The notes under the pieces are model-generated. The model searched no databases, was not told the DNA's origin, and saw nothing but the letters and a program-made list of their open reading frames with translations. From Planctomicrobium piriforme (GTDB lineage Bacteria > Planctomycetota > Planctomycetia > Planctomycetales > Planctomycetaceae), in the NCBI GenBank assembly GCA_945860955.1, contig CAMATH010000006.1, forward strand, positions 1 through 64,000: a DNA stretch of 64,000 nucleotides, written 5' to 3'. The position numbers and the translations under genes are program-made. This document shows, piece after piece, positions 25,347-34,345 of the stretch (its first letter is position 1; every line of letters begins with the position of its first letter).

Positions 25347-27697
25347 TTCTCGCCGAGATCACACTGGGTGCGCGACAATTCGTCTGGCCCGCCGTCGCGC
25401 TCGCCAGCATCGCTCTGGCGGCACTCACCTGGTCGTATGGCCGGTCGCGACACCGTTCCTCCGTCTCTGTGCTGGCGGCGCTATTGAAAGCCCTGGGGGT
25501 GGCGGCGCTGGCGGTCTGCCTTGTCGAACCGCTGTTCACGGGAACCCGGCCGCGTCCCGGCAGCAACCTGTTCCTCGTCGTCGCCGACAACAGCCGCAGT
25601 CTGCAGATCGCCGACGCGGGTTCAACCCAAACTCGCGGCCAGATTCTCAGAGAACAACTGGGTGATGACGCCCCCTGGCTCACCCGACTGGGTCAAGATT
25701 TTGACCTGCGACGCTATGTGATTGACGAGAGTCTGCATCCCGTCAAATCGTTCAACGAATTGACCCAAGAGGGGGACTCGTCGTCACTGGCGGCGGGATT
25801 GCAGGGATTGGCCGCGCGGTATCGCGACCGACCCGTGGCGGGGATTCTGCTGCTGACCGATGGCAATGCCACGGATGCCGAGAGCTGGAGAGTGGGGGAC
25901 GAATCAGGGCCACCCATCTTCCCAGTCGCCGTGGGGGCCGACGCCGGCCTTGTCGATCTGTCGGTCGCTCGGGTTGAAGTCAGCCAGACGAACTTTGAGG
26001 CGGCTCCGGTCACGCTGACCGCCACCCTGGTCGGCCGCGGACTCGCCCGGCGGGAAGTCGCCGTGCGTGTGCTGGATGAATCGGGGCAGGAGATCGAACG
26101 GCGAAAGGTCGGCGTGATTTCCGACACCGAACCGCGCGTTGAGCGATTCCTGTTGCGCCCCGAAAAGACCGGCATCAGTTTTTACACGGTTCACGCGTTT
26201 CTCAAGGACGAAGAGACGCTCGTTGGGAAGCCCGGCCCGAGCGTGGAGGCGACTCGCGAGAACAACCAGCGGTCGGCGACGGTCGACCGGGGCGGGGGAC
26301 CGTATCGCGTTTTGTACGTGGGGGGCCGGCCAAGCTGGGAATTCAAATTCCTGAGACGCGCGATTGACGAAGACGACGAAGTCCATCTGGTGGGACTGGT
26401 GCGGATCGCTCGCAAAGAGCCGAAATTCGCGTTCCTGGGGCATGGTGGAGAGCGCACCAATCCGTTGTTTCGCGGATTCGGTAATCAGGAGGACGAACAG
26501 GCCGAGCAGTACGATCAGCCAGTGCTGGTCCGGTTGGGCACCATCGACGACGTCGAATTGCGCGGCGGATTCCCCAAGGGGACCGAGGAACTGTTCCCCT
26601 ATCATGCGGTGATCTTCGACGACGTCGAGTCGGCCTTTTTCACGCAGGACCAACTGTCGCTGGTGCAGCAGTTCGTCAGCAAACGCGGGGGCGGTTTTTT
26701 GATGCTCGGAGGTGTCGAATCGTTTGTGGAAGGGGGCTACCAGCGGGGACCGATCGCCGAGATGCTGCCGGTGTATCTCGACAAACCGAAAGACGGAGCC
26801 AGCCCCTCCGGATTCCGCCTGCAATTGACGCGCGAAGGGTGGCTGCAACCGTGGGTCCGTTTACGCACGACCGAGCCGGATGAAGAGTCGCGATTGGAAG
26901 GGATGCCCGAGTTCCTGACCCTCAACCGAATCGACTCGGTCAAGCCCGGGGCCTCGGTTCTGGCGCAGGTGAAGTCGGCGGATGACAAAGTTCGCCCGGC
27001 TCTGGTCGTCCAGCAATTCGGGAGAGGTCGGACGGCGGCTCTGATGGTGGGGGATCTCTGGCGCTGGAACATGCGGCGGACTGACCCGACCAAGAGTGAT
27101 CTCGACAAAGCGTGGCGGCAAATGCTGCGGTGGCTGGTTTCCGATGTCCCCGCGCGGGTCGATGTGGAAACCGTGCGCGATGTCTCCAGCGGTCCCATGG
27201 GGCGACAGATTCGTGTGCGGGCGCGGGACCCGCAGTTTGAACCACTGGACAACGCAACGGTGCTGGTCCGTGTGGAGACTCCCGACAAGAAACAGATCGA
27301 ATTGGCGGTCGAAGCGAGCGGCCGCACGCCAGGCCAATACGAAACAACGTTTATTCCCAAGGCACCCGGCAATTACCGGGTGCTCGCGACGGTCACCGGG
27401 GCCGACGGTAGCGAGGTCGGACGTCGCGAGGCGGGCTGGGTCGTAGAACCGCAAACCGAGGAGTTTCGCTCTCTGACCGTGAATCGGGAGTTTTTGGATC
27501 GACTGGCCCGAGACACCCAGGGGGAGATTGTCGCGATCTCGAAGCTCGACGACTTCGTGGCGAGTCTGCCCAATCGAAAGGTGCCGATTGTGGAGACCTG
27601 GACCTATCCCCTCTGGGATCGCTGGCCGGTGTTTGCACTGGCGGTCTGTTGCCTGGTGGGGGAATGGGGACTGCGTCGCTGGAAGGGATTGCCATGA
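25343..27697 (+). CDS. Membrane protein with divergent vWA and amidotransferase-like domains
   Basis: A 784-aa protein starting at the GTG that overlaps the previous stop. Two N-terminal helices (FVWPAVALASIALAALTW and LLKALGVAALAVCLVE) precede a vWA-like domain with LFLVVADNSRSLQIAD (a DxSxS-like pattern) and GILLLTDGNATDAESW. Next is an Ig-like strand region (VTLTATLVGRGLARREVAVR), then YRVLYVGGRPSWEFKFLRRA and HAVIFDDVESAFFTQDQLSL followed by FVSKRGGGFLMLGGVESF, a glutamine-amidotransferase-like fold common in BatB/BatC-type companions. The C-terminal helix (WPVFALAVCCLVGEWGLR) anchors it. Probably a second membrane partner of MoxR. The stop overlaps the next ATG by 4 nt. Confidence 0.88.
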   Translation: MILAEITLGARQFVWPAVALASIALAALTWSYGRSRHRSSVSVLAALLKALGVAALAVCLVEPLFTGTRPRPGSNLFLVVADNSRSLQIADAGSTQTRGQILREQLGDDAPWLTRLGQDFDLRRYVIDESLHPVKSFNELTQEGDSSSLAAGLQGLAARYRDRPVAGILLLTDGNATDAESWRVGDESGPPIFPVAVGADAGLVDLSVARVEVSQTNFEAAPVTLTATLVGRGLARREVAVRVLDESGQEIERRKVGVISDTEPRVERFLLRPEKTGISFYTVHAFLKDEETLVGKPGPSVEATRENNQRSATVDRGGGPYRVLYVGGRPSWEFKFLRRAIDEDDEVHLVGLVRIARKEPKFAFLGHGGERTNPLFRGFGNQEDEQAEQYDQPVLVRLGTIDDVELRGGFPKGTEELFPYHAVIFDDVESAFFTQDQLSLVQQFVSKRGGGFLMLGGVESFVEGGYQRGPIAEMLPVYLDKPKDGASPSGFRLQLTREGWLQPWVRLRTTEPDEESRLEGMPEFLTLNRIDSVKPGASVLAQVKSADDKVRPALVVQQFGRGRTAALMVGDLWRWNMRRTDPTKSDLDKAWRQMLRWLVSDVPARVDVETVRDVSSGPMGRQIRVRARDPQFEPLDNATVLVRVETPDKKQIELAVEASGRTPGQYETTFIPKAPGNYRVLATVTGADGSEVGRREAGWVVEPQTEEFRSLTVNREFLDRLARDTQGEIVAISKLDDFVASLPNRKVPIVETWTYPLWDRWPVFALAVCCLVGEWGLRRWKGLP

Positions 27698-28662
27698 ACA
27701 TCGTCTCGTTCACACTCGGCCTCAGCTTGTTGTTCGCTCCCGAGCCACCGGCGCACGTGGTGGTTGTCGTGGGGGCGGCGGGGGCGACGGAATACAGTGT
27801 GCCATTCGCGCAATGGGCCGACCGCTGGCGTCAGGCTGCCGAGCGGGGCCAGGCGCAGTTCACCGCGATCGGGCTGGAGGGGAAGGGAGAGGGAGCCGCC
27901 GACCGGGAGGCGCTGCGCGCGAAACTAACCGAACTCGCCGGCGAGGGGACCGCGCCCCTGTGGCTGGTGCTGATTGGCCACGGCACGTTCGACAGCAAAA
28001 CCCCCCGGTTCAACCTGCGGGGTGAGGATGTGAGCGCGAACGACGTGGCAAATTGGCTCAGGCCTCTCGATCGGCCGGTCGCGGTCGTCAACTGCGCCAG
28101 TTGCAGCGGGCCTTTCGTGAATGCGCTGTCGGGACCAAACCGGATTGTCGTGACGGCGACCCGCAGTGGCAGTGAACACAACTACGCCCGGTTTGGTGAC
28201 TACGTTTCCGCCGCGCTGCTCGATACTCAGGCCGACCTGGACAAAGACGAACAGACTTCGCTCCTGGAAGCGTTTCTGTTCGCCGCCGCCCGGGTTCGCG
28301 AGTTCTATGAGGGGGAAGGTCGCTTGACGACCGAACACGCATTGCTCGACGACAACGGCGACAGGCTTGGAACCCCCCCGGACTGGTTTGAGGGAGTGGT
28401 CGCGGTCAAGACGGCGAAAAACGGGGTGACTCCCGACGGGCTGTGGGCCAATCAGTGGCACCTGATTCGCAGTGCGTCGGAACAGCAACTGCCGGCCGAG
28501 CGGCGCGCGCGACGGGATCAGCTCGAACGACAACTCGCAAAACTCCGCAGCCGTAAAGACAAATTGGAGGAGTCCGACTATCTGAATCAGATCGAGCCGT
28601 TGTTGCTGGAACTGGCGAGACTGTATGACGGCGAGTCAGCGGAAGGACAACCGGCGGAATGA
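27694..28662 (+). CDS. Caspase-like (C13/legumain-type) cysteine peptidase domain protein
   Basis: The 322-aa product starts at the ATG overlapping the upstream stop and has a short signal-like N-terminus (NIVSFTLGLSLLF). A strand HVVVVVGAAGATEY is followed by LWLVLIGHGTFDS with candidate catalytic H96, then RPVAVVNCASCSGPFV with candidate nucleophile C137 (C134 is the alternative), and VVTATRSGSEHNYARFGDYV, which matches the post-cysteine strand of caspase-fold C13 peptidases. The C-terminal 70 residues are charged and helical (RRARRDQLERQLAKLRSRKD). If active it would be an extracytoplasmic protease. Its position inside the MoxR/Bat train implies it works on or with that complex. No experimental precedent is known to me. 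Confidence 0.8.
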   Translation: MNIVSFTLGLSLLFAPEPPAHVVVVVGAAGATEYSVPFAQWADRWRQAAERGQAQFTAIGLEGKGEGAADREALRAKLTELAGEGTAPLWLVLIGHGTFDSKTPRFNLRGEDVSANDVANWLRPLDRPVAVVNCASCSGPFVNALSGPNRIVVTATRSGSEHNYARFGDYVSAALLDTQADLDKDEQTSLLEAFLFAAARVREFYEGEGRLTTEHALLDDNGDRLGTPPDWFEGVVAVKTAKNGVTPDGLWANQWHLIRSASEQQLPAERRARRDQLERQLAKLRSRKDKLEESDYLNQIEPLLLELARLYDGESAEGQPAE

Positions 28663-29999
28663 GTGAGGCGAACGACGAGCAGGAGGTCGTGCTGGTCAAG
28701 CTGACGTGCGCGATCTGCCATGAGTTGATGGAACTGGAGGCGCACGACACACCTCGGCAGGTCGCCTGCCCGTATTGCGAGCGAAGCGTGACCGTTCCAT
28801 CGCGAACGCAGGTTCAAGTTCTCGCACCGCGTGTGCGACACCGTTCCCCCGACGAGATTGGCGACTACGGTGTCTCGGCCCCGCCGGAACCGCCCCCGGT
28901 CCCCCGGCCGACGGTTGCCCCACCCGTCGGAGAACGACTCCCCGCCCGGTTTGCGACGAAAATCCCGTGTCCGCAGTGCAAGAAACCGGTCGGTACCCGG
29001 TTGGAAGAGCGTCCCAAGCGAATCAATTGTCCGGAGTGTGGCGCGTTCGTCCAGGTGCCCGCACGGGATGCGGCCGATCCTCCCGTAACCCGGGTCGACA
29101 CCAAACCGCGTCGCCCGTCACAGTCGTCGCCGGAGTCGGCACCAAAACCGACGCCACGTCCCCCCGCTCCGGTTGAGGACGAACCGCGCAGTCGGGCGAC
29201 CGTGTTCGATCAGTTGAGCGCGGTTCGGGTCGAAGCGGTCCCCCTGCCGCCTCGGTACACGTTTCTCACCGGCGTGTTTGAATTCCCCTGGCGGCGGAAT
29301 TCGGTGGTGCGGTGGCTGTACCAGAGTTTCGGCTGGCTCGTGCTGCTTTGCGTTCTGGCGACCATGCAGACGGTCGCCAGCCAATATGCGCAGTCGATGT
29401 TCGGCCTGGTGCTGGCGTTTTTCGCGCTCCCCCTCATCTGGATCGGTTTCTGGAGCTGTTCGTACGCCGCTTCCAATTTTCTGTGCGTGGTCGAAGCGAC
29501 GGCGGCGGGGCAAGACAAGATCGTTGAATGGCCCGACCCGAACTGGCGGGAGTGGATGGTCCAACTGATCTACCTGCTGTGGATCGGAGCGATTCCCGCA
29601 GTTCTGGGATTCTGCCTGGTGGAGTTGCTTCCCGAGATGAACGTTCCGAAATTCCTCGTCGGTCTGGGGATCACGTGCGCCGTCTACCCGATTTGTCTGA
29701 TGTCGGCGCTGGAGACAAACTCCCCCTGGACACCGTTCTCGGGAGTCATCTTCCTCAGCCTGTTGCGGAATTTCAGGACCTGGATCGGGTTCTATGTCGC
29801 GACAGGACTCACGTGGCTTCCACTGGTCGGGGTGTCGTTTCTGGTCGATCGATGGAACCCCTACCTGGTCTCCGCGCTGGCGGCTCCCCTCGCCGCCGCG
29901 ATCGTCCTCATTCTGGGCCGGCTGTTCGGCCGTCTGGCGTGGAAGATCTCGGGGATCGAAAGAAAGTGGGCCAAAGTCCGCCGGCAGATAGATGTGTGA
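28659..29999 (+). CDS. Zinc-ribbon membrane protein, last gene of the MoxR train
   Basis: This 446-aa protein begins 4 nt before the previous stop. It has two zinc-ribbon modules: CAICHELMEL...ACPYC (residues ~14-40) and CPQCKKPVGTR...NCPECG (~105-130). A Pro-rich linker follows, then about five membrane helices (LVLLCVLATMQTVASQYA, FGLVLAFFALPLIWIGF, LIYLLWIGAIPAVLGFCLV, FLVGLGITCAVYPICLM and LVSALAAPLAAAIVLILG). The ribbons should lie in the cytoplasm. The function is unknown; it may link the membrane part of the complex to a cytoplasmic partner. Confidence 0.85.
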   Translation: MSEANDEQEVVLVKLTCAICHELMELEAHDTPRQVACPYCERSVTVPSRTQVQVLAPRVRHRSPDEIGDYGVSAPPEPPPVPRPTVAPPVGERLPARFATKIPCPQCKKPVGTRLEERPKRINCPECGAFVQVPARDAADPPVTRVDTKPRRPSQSSPESAPKPTPRPPAPVEDEPRSRATVFDQLSAVRVEAVPLPPRYTFLTGVFEFPWRRNSVVRWLYQSFGWLVLLCVLATMQTVASQYAQSMFGLVLAFFALPLIWIGFWSCSYAASNFLCVVEATAAGQDKIVEWPDPNWREWMVQLIYLLWIGAIPAVLGFCLVELLPEMNVPKFLVGLGITCAVYPICLMSALETNSPWTPFSGVIFLSLLRNFRTWIGFYVATGLTWLPLVGVSFLVDRWNPYLVSALAAPLAAAIVLILGRLFGRLAWKISGIERKWAKVRRQIDV

Positions 30000-31225
30000 C
30001 GAGAGGCTTCACGCTCGAGACCCCTGCCTCCTTGAGGGGCAGGTGAATGAAACTGGAGGCTATACTCCGCGCGGTTTGCGCTGAGACATTGGCCCAGGGG
30101 CGCGTTTTTTCGCATCGGGCGCACATCGGGGCAGGCACTCAGAAAGTGCCGCCTACGTAGCCCGCATTTTCTAAATGCGCGGCCCGCTGTGCGTGCGGCG
30201 GTCGAGAGACGTACTGGGGGCGGCCAACGACGTTGACCGAACTGTTTGACGAGTCGCCGACGTTAAACGTGTTGCCGAAGCGGCAGCGCCCGGGGTCGTT
30301 CGCATGGCCCAGGGGCGCGTTTTTTCGCATCGGGCGCACATCGGGGCAGGCACTCAGAGTGTGCCGCCTACGTAGCCCGCATTTTCTAAATGCGCGGCCC
30401 GCTGTGCGCGCGGCGGTCGAGAGACGTACTGGGGGCGGCCCACGACGTTGACCGAAACGTTGGGCGAGTGGCCGACGTTATACTCCGCACAGTGTCAAAT
30501 CAAACGTTTCGTGGCCCCAGACCCCATCCGGCTCGCCCGGATGGTGAATGAGATCGGCAGCTAGAAAAGAGTCCCCCCCCATCCTTGATCAAGACCCCAT
30601 CCACCTCGTGTGGATTGGTGAATGAGATCCTCGCTCTGTCTGACAGAATCGGCATCAAACGAAACCCGTCCGTATCGCGAAGCGATTGGTGGCCAATCGT
30701 CGCAGGGAACGCCGGACGCATTCATGTCTCGCAAAATAGCACGACATCGCCAGTGGCACCCGTTGCTTTGGTTACCGACGTCGTGCGTGGCAGACAGAGC
30801 GAAGATCTGATTCACCATCCACACGAGGTGGATGGGGTCTGGACCGCGCAATGTGGTTTTGGACTAGCCATCGATCTTTCTCCCCATCCGCTCAAGGCGG
30901 ATGGGGCCGTCGCCTATACCTGCCGCCAACCGGCTCTCGCATGACCCCATCCGGCTCAATTGCAATGTCGCGTTTTCGGACGCGTGGAGTATAATCGTGT
31001 TGCCGAAGCGGCAGCGCCTGGGGTCGTTCGCATGGCCCAGGGACGCGTTTTTTCGCATCGGGCGCACATCGGGGCAGGCACTCAGAGAGTGCCGCCTACG
31101 TTGCCCGCATTTTCTCAATGCGCGGCCCGCTGTGCGTGCGGCGGTCGAGTGACGTACTGGGGGCGGCGCACGACGTTGTCCGAACTGTTTGGCGAGTCGC
31201 CGAGGTTATCCCGCTCGTGGAATAT
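30000..31225. repeat. 1.2 kb non-coding repeat field
   Basis: No gene is supported here. It contains three ~175-nt direct repeat copies (30091-30265, 30306-30480, 31034-31208), each starting at GGCCCAGGG(G/A)CGCG and containing CGGGGCAGGCACTCAGA and GTACTGGGGGCGGC. Copies two and three share a further 37-nt upstream extension (from about 30269 and 30997). Between copies two and three lie an inverted repeat (30592-30642 with 30791-30840) and sequence shared with 47895-48052. Short open frames in the repeats encode only the repeat itself. Confidence 0.8.
30592..30840. repeat. Inverted repeat pair, arms about 50 nt
   Basis: The left arm 30592-30642 and right arm 30791-30840 are near-perfect reverse complements; both contain the CACCTCGTGTGG / CCACACGAGGTG core and the CAGACAGAGCGA motif. 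The spacing is about 150 nt. The right arm continues into a segment nearly identical to 47895-48052, so this looks like a small non-autonomous element or fold-back repeat. Confidence 0.65.
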
Positions 31226-32515
31226 TCAAATTAACTTCCACCCAGAACGAGGTTCACGCGACAAATGCTGGTCGGCATCGGCGTCATTGATGAACAATTC
31301 CCGGGCCGGATTCCACTGCAGCGTACGCCGCAGGTGATAGCCAATGTTCGCGAGATGACAGATCGTCGCCGACCGATGACCAACCTCGGCGGAACAGATC
31401 GGGACCAGCCCGCCCCGAATCGCTTCGAGCCAGTTCTGGTGGTGACTCGTGGAAGGAATGACCCGGCGGTCATTTTCCGCCAGAGGCTTGGTGAGGATCG
31501 TATCGGGTCGGCTGCTGATGCCGCCCCGACTGACCAGGATCATCCCTTCCGTCCCTTCGAAAACGCAATCGGCCTGGATGTCCCCTTCGAATTCATTGTG
31601 GATCATTTCGACCCCATTCGCGTACAGGAACCGCAGACCCGACTCCTGTTTCGGATCTTCCGGAGGCGTGATCTGCACCGGGCCGCTGCCATCCATTCCC
31701 AGCGCCCATTGCGCGATGTCGAAATGGTGGGCTCCCATGTCGGCGATCGCCCCGCCCGCGTATTCCTGATAATTCCGCCACGCCGGATAGTGCCCGTGGA
31801 CCCCCTTGGGACACAGCACTTCGTTGTACGCCCGCGCGGGAGCGGGGCCGAGCCAGCGATCCCAGTCGGTCCCCGCCGGTGCTTCCTGAGCCGGGAGATC
31901 GCACGGCTTCGAGGGGCCACCCACACCAATCCGCACACGTTTCACGTTTCCAATCCGTCCGTTCCAGACGTACTCGACCGCTTTTCGAAAGTGTCCGCCG
32001 AATTCACTTCGTTGCTGGCTGCCGGTTTGGAACGCGATCTTCGCCTTCGCGACCTCCGTTACCAACTGTCGCCCCTCCGCCACATTGTGCGTCAGCGGCT
32101 TTTCGCAATAGACGTGCTTCCCCGCACGGGCGGCGAGAATCGCGGGCATCACATGCCAGTGGTCGGGAGTCGCGATGACGACGGCGTCGAGTTCCGTAAT
32201 CGCCAGCAGCTCGCGAAAATCGACGAACGACTTCACACCGCGGAACTCGCCACTCTTTTTCCGGTCGGCGTATTTCCCTTCGACCATCTCCACCGCGCTC
32301 TGCGTTCTCTCGTTCACCACATCGCAGATGCCGATCACCTCCACGTCATTTCGGCCAAGCAGCGCGCTCAAGTGATAACGCCCCATGGTTCCCACACCGA
32401 TAAAGCCCAGTATCAACCGCTCATTCGCCGACACGGCACGGGCCGAACGGGTGAAGAGCGCGGGAATCGCGGTGACGGCCGCGGCCGATTGCAGGAACGA
32501 GCGACGGGTCGACAT
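31226..32515 (-). CDS. Tat-exported Gfo/Idh/MocA family oxidoreductase
   Basis: The ATG at 32515 gives 429 aa beginning with a Tat leader (STRRSFLQSAAAVTAIPALF, twin Arg at residues 4-5, cleavage after ARA). The NAD(P)-binding motif is LGFIGVGTMGRYHLSALL. The family signature EKPLTHNVAEGRQLV follows HVYC, and the catalytic-domain segment YAGGAIADMGAHHFDIAQWA is typical of planctomycete members. It should be a periplasmic sugar or cyclitol dehydrogenase; the substrate is not indicated. Many paralogues normally occur per genome. A detached copy of its leader region lies at 34247-34345. Confidence 0.92.
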   Translation of the reverse strand: MSTRRSFLQSAAAVTAIPALFTRSARAVSANERLILGFIGVGTMGRYHLSALLGRNDVEVIGICDVVNERTQSAVEMVEGKYADRKKSGEFRGVKSFVDFRELLAITELDAVVIATPDHWHVMPAILAARAGKHVYCEKPLTHNVAEGRQLVTEVAKAKIAFQTGSQQRSEFGGHFRKAVEYVWNGRIGNVKRVRIGVGGPSKPCDLPAQEAPAGTDWDRWLGPAPARAYNEVLCPKGVHGHYPAWRNYQEYAGGAIADMGAHHFDIAQWALGMDGSGPVQITPPEDPKQESGLRFLYANGVEMIHNEFEGDIQADCVFEGTEGMILVSRGGISSRPDTILTKPLAENDRRVIPSTSHHQNWLEAIRGGLVPICSAEVGHRSATICHLANIGYHLRRTLQWNPARELFINDADADQHLSREPRSGWKLI

Positions 32516-32848
32516 GGGCGAGCCTTGGGAAGAAATCGGGGGTGAAGGATCCGGGTGGAATTCCTGGGGACTTTCTTGCGGACAGAAAGGGTCACCGAGC
32601 GGAATGACTGGGTATCGCGTGCGATCGGGGAAAAGTGCGGCAGCCGTAACGATCCAGCTCAGCAGCCGGCGGGGCACACTGAGCCGTGAACTCGCAGAAA
32701 CCGATCATACCCCGCCGTCTTCTGCAGCGCAAGGTTCGGCGTCATGGCCGCCGGACGAAGTGAATAAGCGGCTGGGGCCATCCGCAAAACCTCACGTGGT
32801 GCGAAACCGAGATGGCGGCCCCAATCAAGTGCAAGGGTTGGTTCGCGG
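32516..32848. other. Intergenic stretch with repeat-like remnants
   Basis: About 330 nt with no credible gene. On the minus strand, translations such as NQPLHLIGAAISVS (around 32780-32860) and NLALQKTA (around 32720-32745) resemble short peptide patterns I remember from dispersed repeats in planctomycete genomes; this is recollection, not a verified match. Confidence 0.4.
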
Positions 32849-33301
32849 CTACTCCAATTCCCAAAACGAATCGTCGTCGGCCCATTCCAGAAGCAACGCC
32901 GCTCGCGATTCGAGCAAAGGGCCCAGTTCCTTGTGAACACTCGGATCGCCGATTCGCGTGTTCTCGATTTCGCGACCGTCCTTCCATGCCTGGACCACTT
33001 CAAGCCAGTTTCTGGCAAAGACGTGCATCGCCTTTCTTGGATGCTGGGGCGGTTCCACATCGGCTGCCGAAATGTAATCTGTTGGCAAATCGCCGCAGAT
33101 CACCCACCAACCGATCCATTCGGGGTGAGCGACGCTTTCGATAGCCCAGATCGACGCAAAAGGGGCTACATGCCATGCCGGCCATTCGCCAATTCGACCG
33201 TGCTCAACCTTTTGAGAACGAAGGTAGCTGGCAACAATCTTGCGTTGCTCGTCGCACCACCGTTCCTCGACGTCAGGATTATCGTAATCAGGTTTGGGCA
33301 T
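32849..33301 (-). CDS. DUF4826-like protein
   Basis: The ATG at 33301 (MPKPDYDNPDVEERWCDEQR) gives 150 aa; the longer frame to 33379 adds a segment that looks non-coding. The protein is rich in Trp: WPAWHVAPFASIWAIES, then HPEWIGWWVICGDLPTDYIS, which I associate with DUF4826, and RPLL-like GPLLESRAALLLEWADDDSF at the end. It is likely cytoplasmic and of unknown function; proteins of this kind are often immunity-like or stand-alone accessory genes. GC content is visibly lower than in the neighbouring operons, in common with the next gene. Confidence 0.7.
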   Translation of the reverse strand: MPKPDYDNPDVEERWCDEQRKIVASYLRSQKVEHGRIGEWPAWHVAPFASIWAIESVAHPEWIGWWVICGDLPTDYISAADVEPPQHPRKAMHVFARNWLEVVQAWKDGREIENTRIGDPSVHKELGPLLESRAALLLEWADDDSFWELE

Positions 33302-33445
33302 CGCACGTAGGATTCTTGAGGACCGGTGAAGTATCAGTTGGCAAGCGGCGAACGACCAAAGTACCCGGACGGCGCTCACCGGCGTGGACTACAGAAAACG
33401 CGCCAACCGCCGCTCTGGTTGACCGCCTTGGTGGGCGACCGAGTT

Positions 33446-34171
33446 TCAGGACGGCTTGAATTTAAGGGACGGTATGTATTGCTTTTGAAGTGCTTCGAAT
33501 TCTTGACTTGTGTAGGACAACGGAGTGACCTTCAATTCCTTGGCAACCAGTTGCATTACTTTCTTTTTGGACTCATCGACACCAAATCCTACGCTGTAAT
33601 GTGCCTGCTCAGTCGGCTGCCATTCCGCCGATGAATACGCCTTTATTGTCAGGTCTCGCTGGTAGACCAACTGCTCCATTGCGAAATAGCCCCGAAGCAG
33701 ACCGAACCGGAGAAAACTGATGAGTGAGCTGCCAACAATTGCGTTGGCGTCTCGTGGCTCACCGAAGTTTGCCGGGACAGTCATGACGACCGGAGATTCT
33801 TCCGTGACCGCACCGTTGATTGGGACCAGACTGAAGTGTACGCCGTCTCCACCCGTGCCGCCGAACGACAATGAGTTTTCTGGCGAACACCAATAGCCGC
33901 CATTTCTTAGCTTCCGAGACAAAAGTAACCCGAGCTGTCCCATGCCACGGTCGTACTCTGCCGGATACTTGGACTCGATAAGATCGCCGATTTCATGAAG
34001 GCGGCGAAGCAAAGCTATCGGCAAGTCGATCGGCTCTGGCATTTCAGCGATTTCATCGGATGAGTTCGAAGATTCTGGCAGCGTCCGATCGCAGCCGAAT
34101 ATCGGGGCGAGCGACGCAACCGCGATCGCCTTCATCGCAACTCGACGTGTGTTGACCGGGTGCTGCTTCAT
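33446..34171 (-). CDS. Hypothetical exported protein with Tat/lipoprotein-like leader
   Basis: An unrecognised 241-aa protein. The N-terminus NTRRVAMKAIAVASLAPIFG followed by Cys combines a twin-arginine pair with a lipobox-like APIFGC, so export and lipidation are plausible. The mature part has no repeats or membrane spans; segments include LHEIGDLIESKYPAEYDRGM and SSLISFLRFGLLRGYFAMEQ. Codon use is less GC-rich than the surrounding genes, in common with the DUF4826-like gene next to it, which suggests the two may have arrived together. No function is proposed. Confidence 0.65.
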   Translation of the reverse strand: MKQHPVNTRRVAMKAIAVASLAPIFGCDRTLPESSNSSDEIAEMPEPIDLPIALLRRLHEIGDLIESKYPAEYDRGMGQLGLLLSRKLRNGGYWCSPENSLSFGGTGGDGVHFSLVPINGAVTEESPVVMTVPANFGEPRDANAIVGSSLISFLRFGLLRGYFAMEQLVYQRDLTIKAYSSAEWQPTEQAHYSVGFGVDESKKKVMQLVAKELKVTPLSYTSQEFEALQKQYIPSLKFKPS

Positions 34172-34246
34172 TGTGTCGCCGAACAGGTATCCGACTGCGA
34201 AGTGCGGTAGATTCTTGCCACACTTCGGCGGAGTAGTGTGGGCAAG

Positions 34247-34345
34247 TCAGTGCCGATACGTCAAGCCCCGAAATTGGTTGCGACGGAAAGCAGGAATCGC
34301 GGTGACCGCCACGGCCGATTTCAGAAACGCGCGACGGGTCAACAT
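34247..34345 (-). pseudogene. Detached Tat-leader fragment of a Gfo/Idh/MocA oxidoreductase gene
   Basis: A 32-codon frame opens LTRRAFLKSAVAVTAIPAF and then runs into unrelated residues and a stop. It and about 25 nt upstream (34343-34370) closely match the leader and 5' region of the oxidoreductase gene at 32456-32540. Only the first ~20 codons survive, so it is a broken copy, not a gene. Confidence 0.7.

Noticed and set aside
30091-31208. Possible CRISPR array
   Set aside because: Only three copies of a 175-nt unit, irregularly spaced, with no cas genes.
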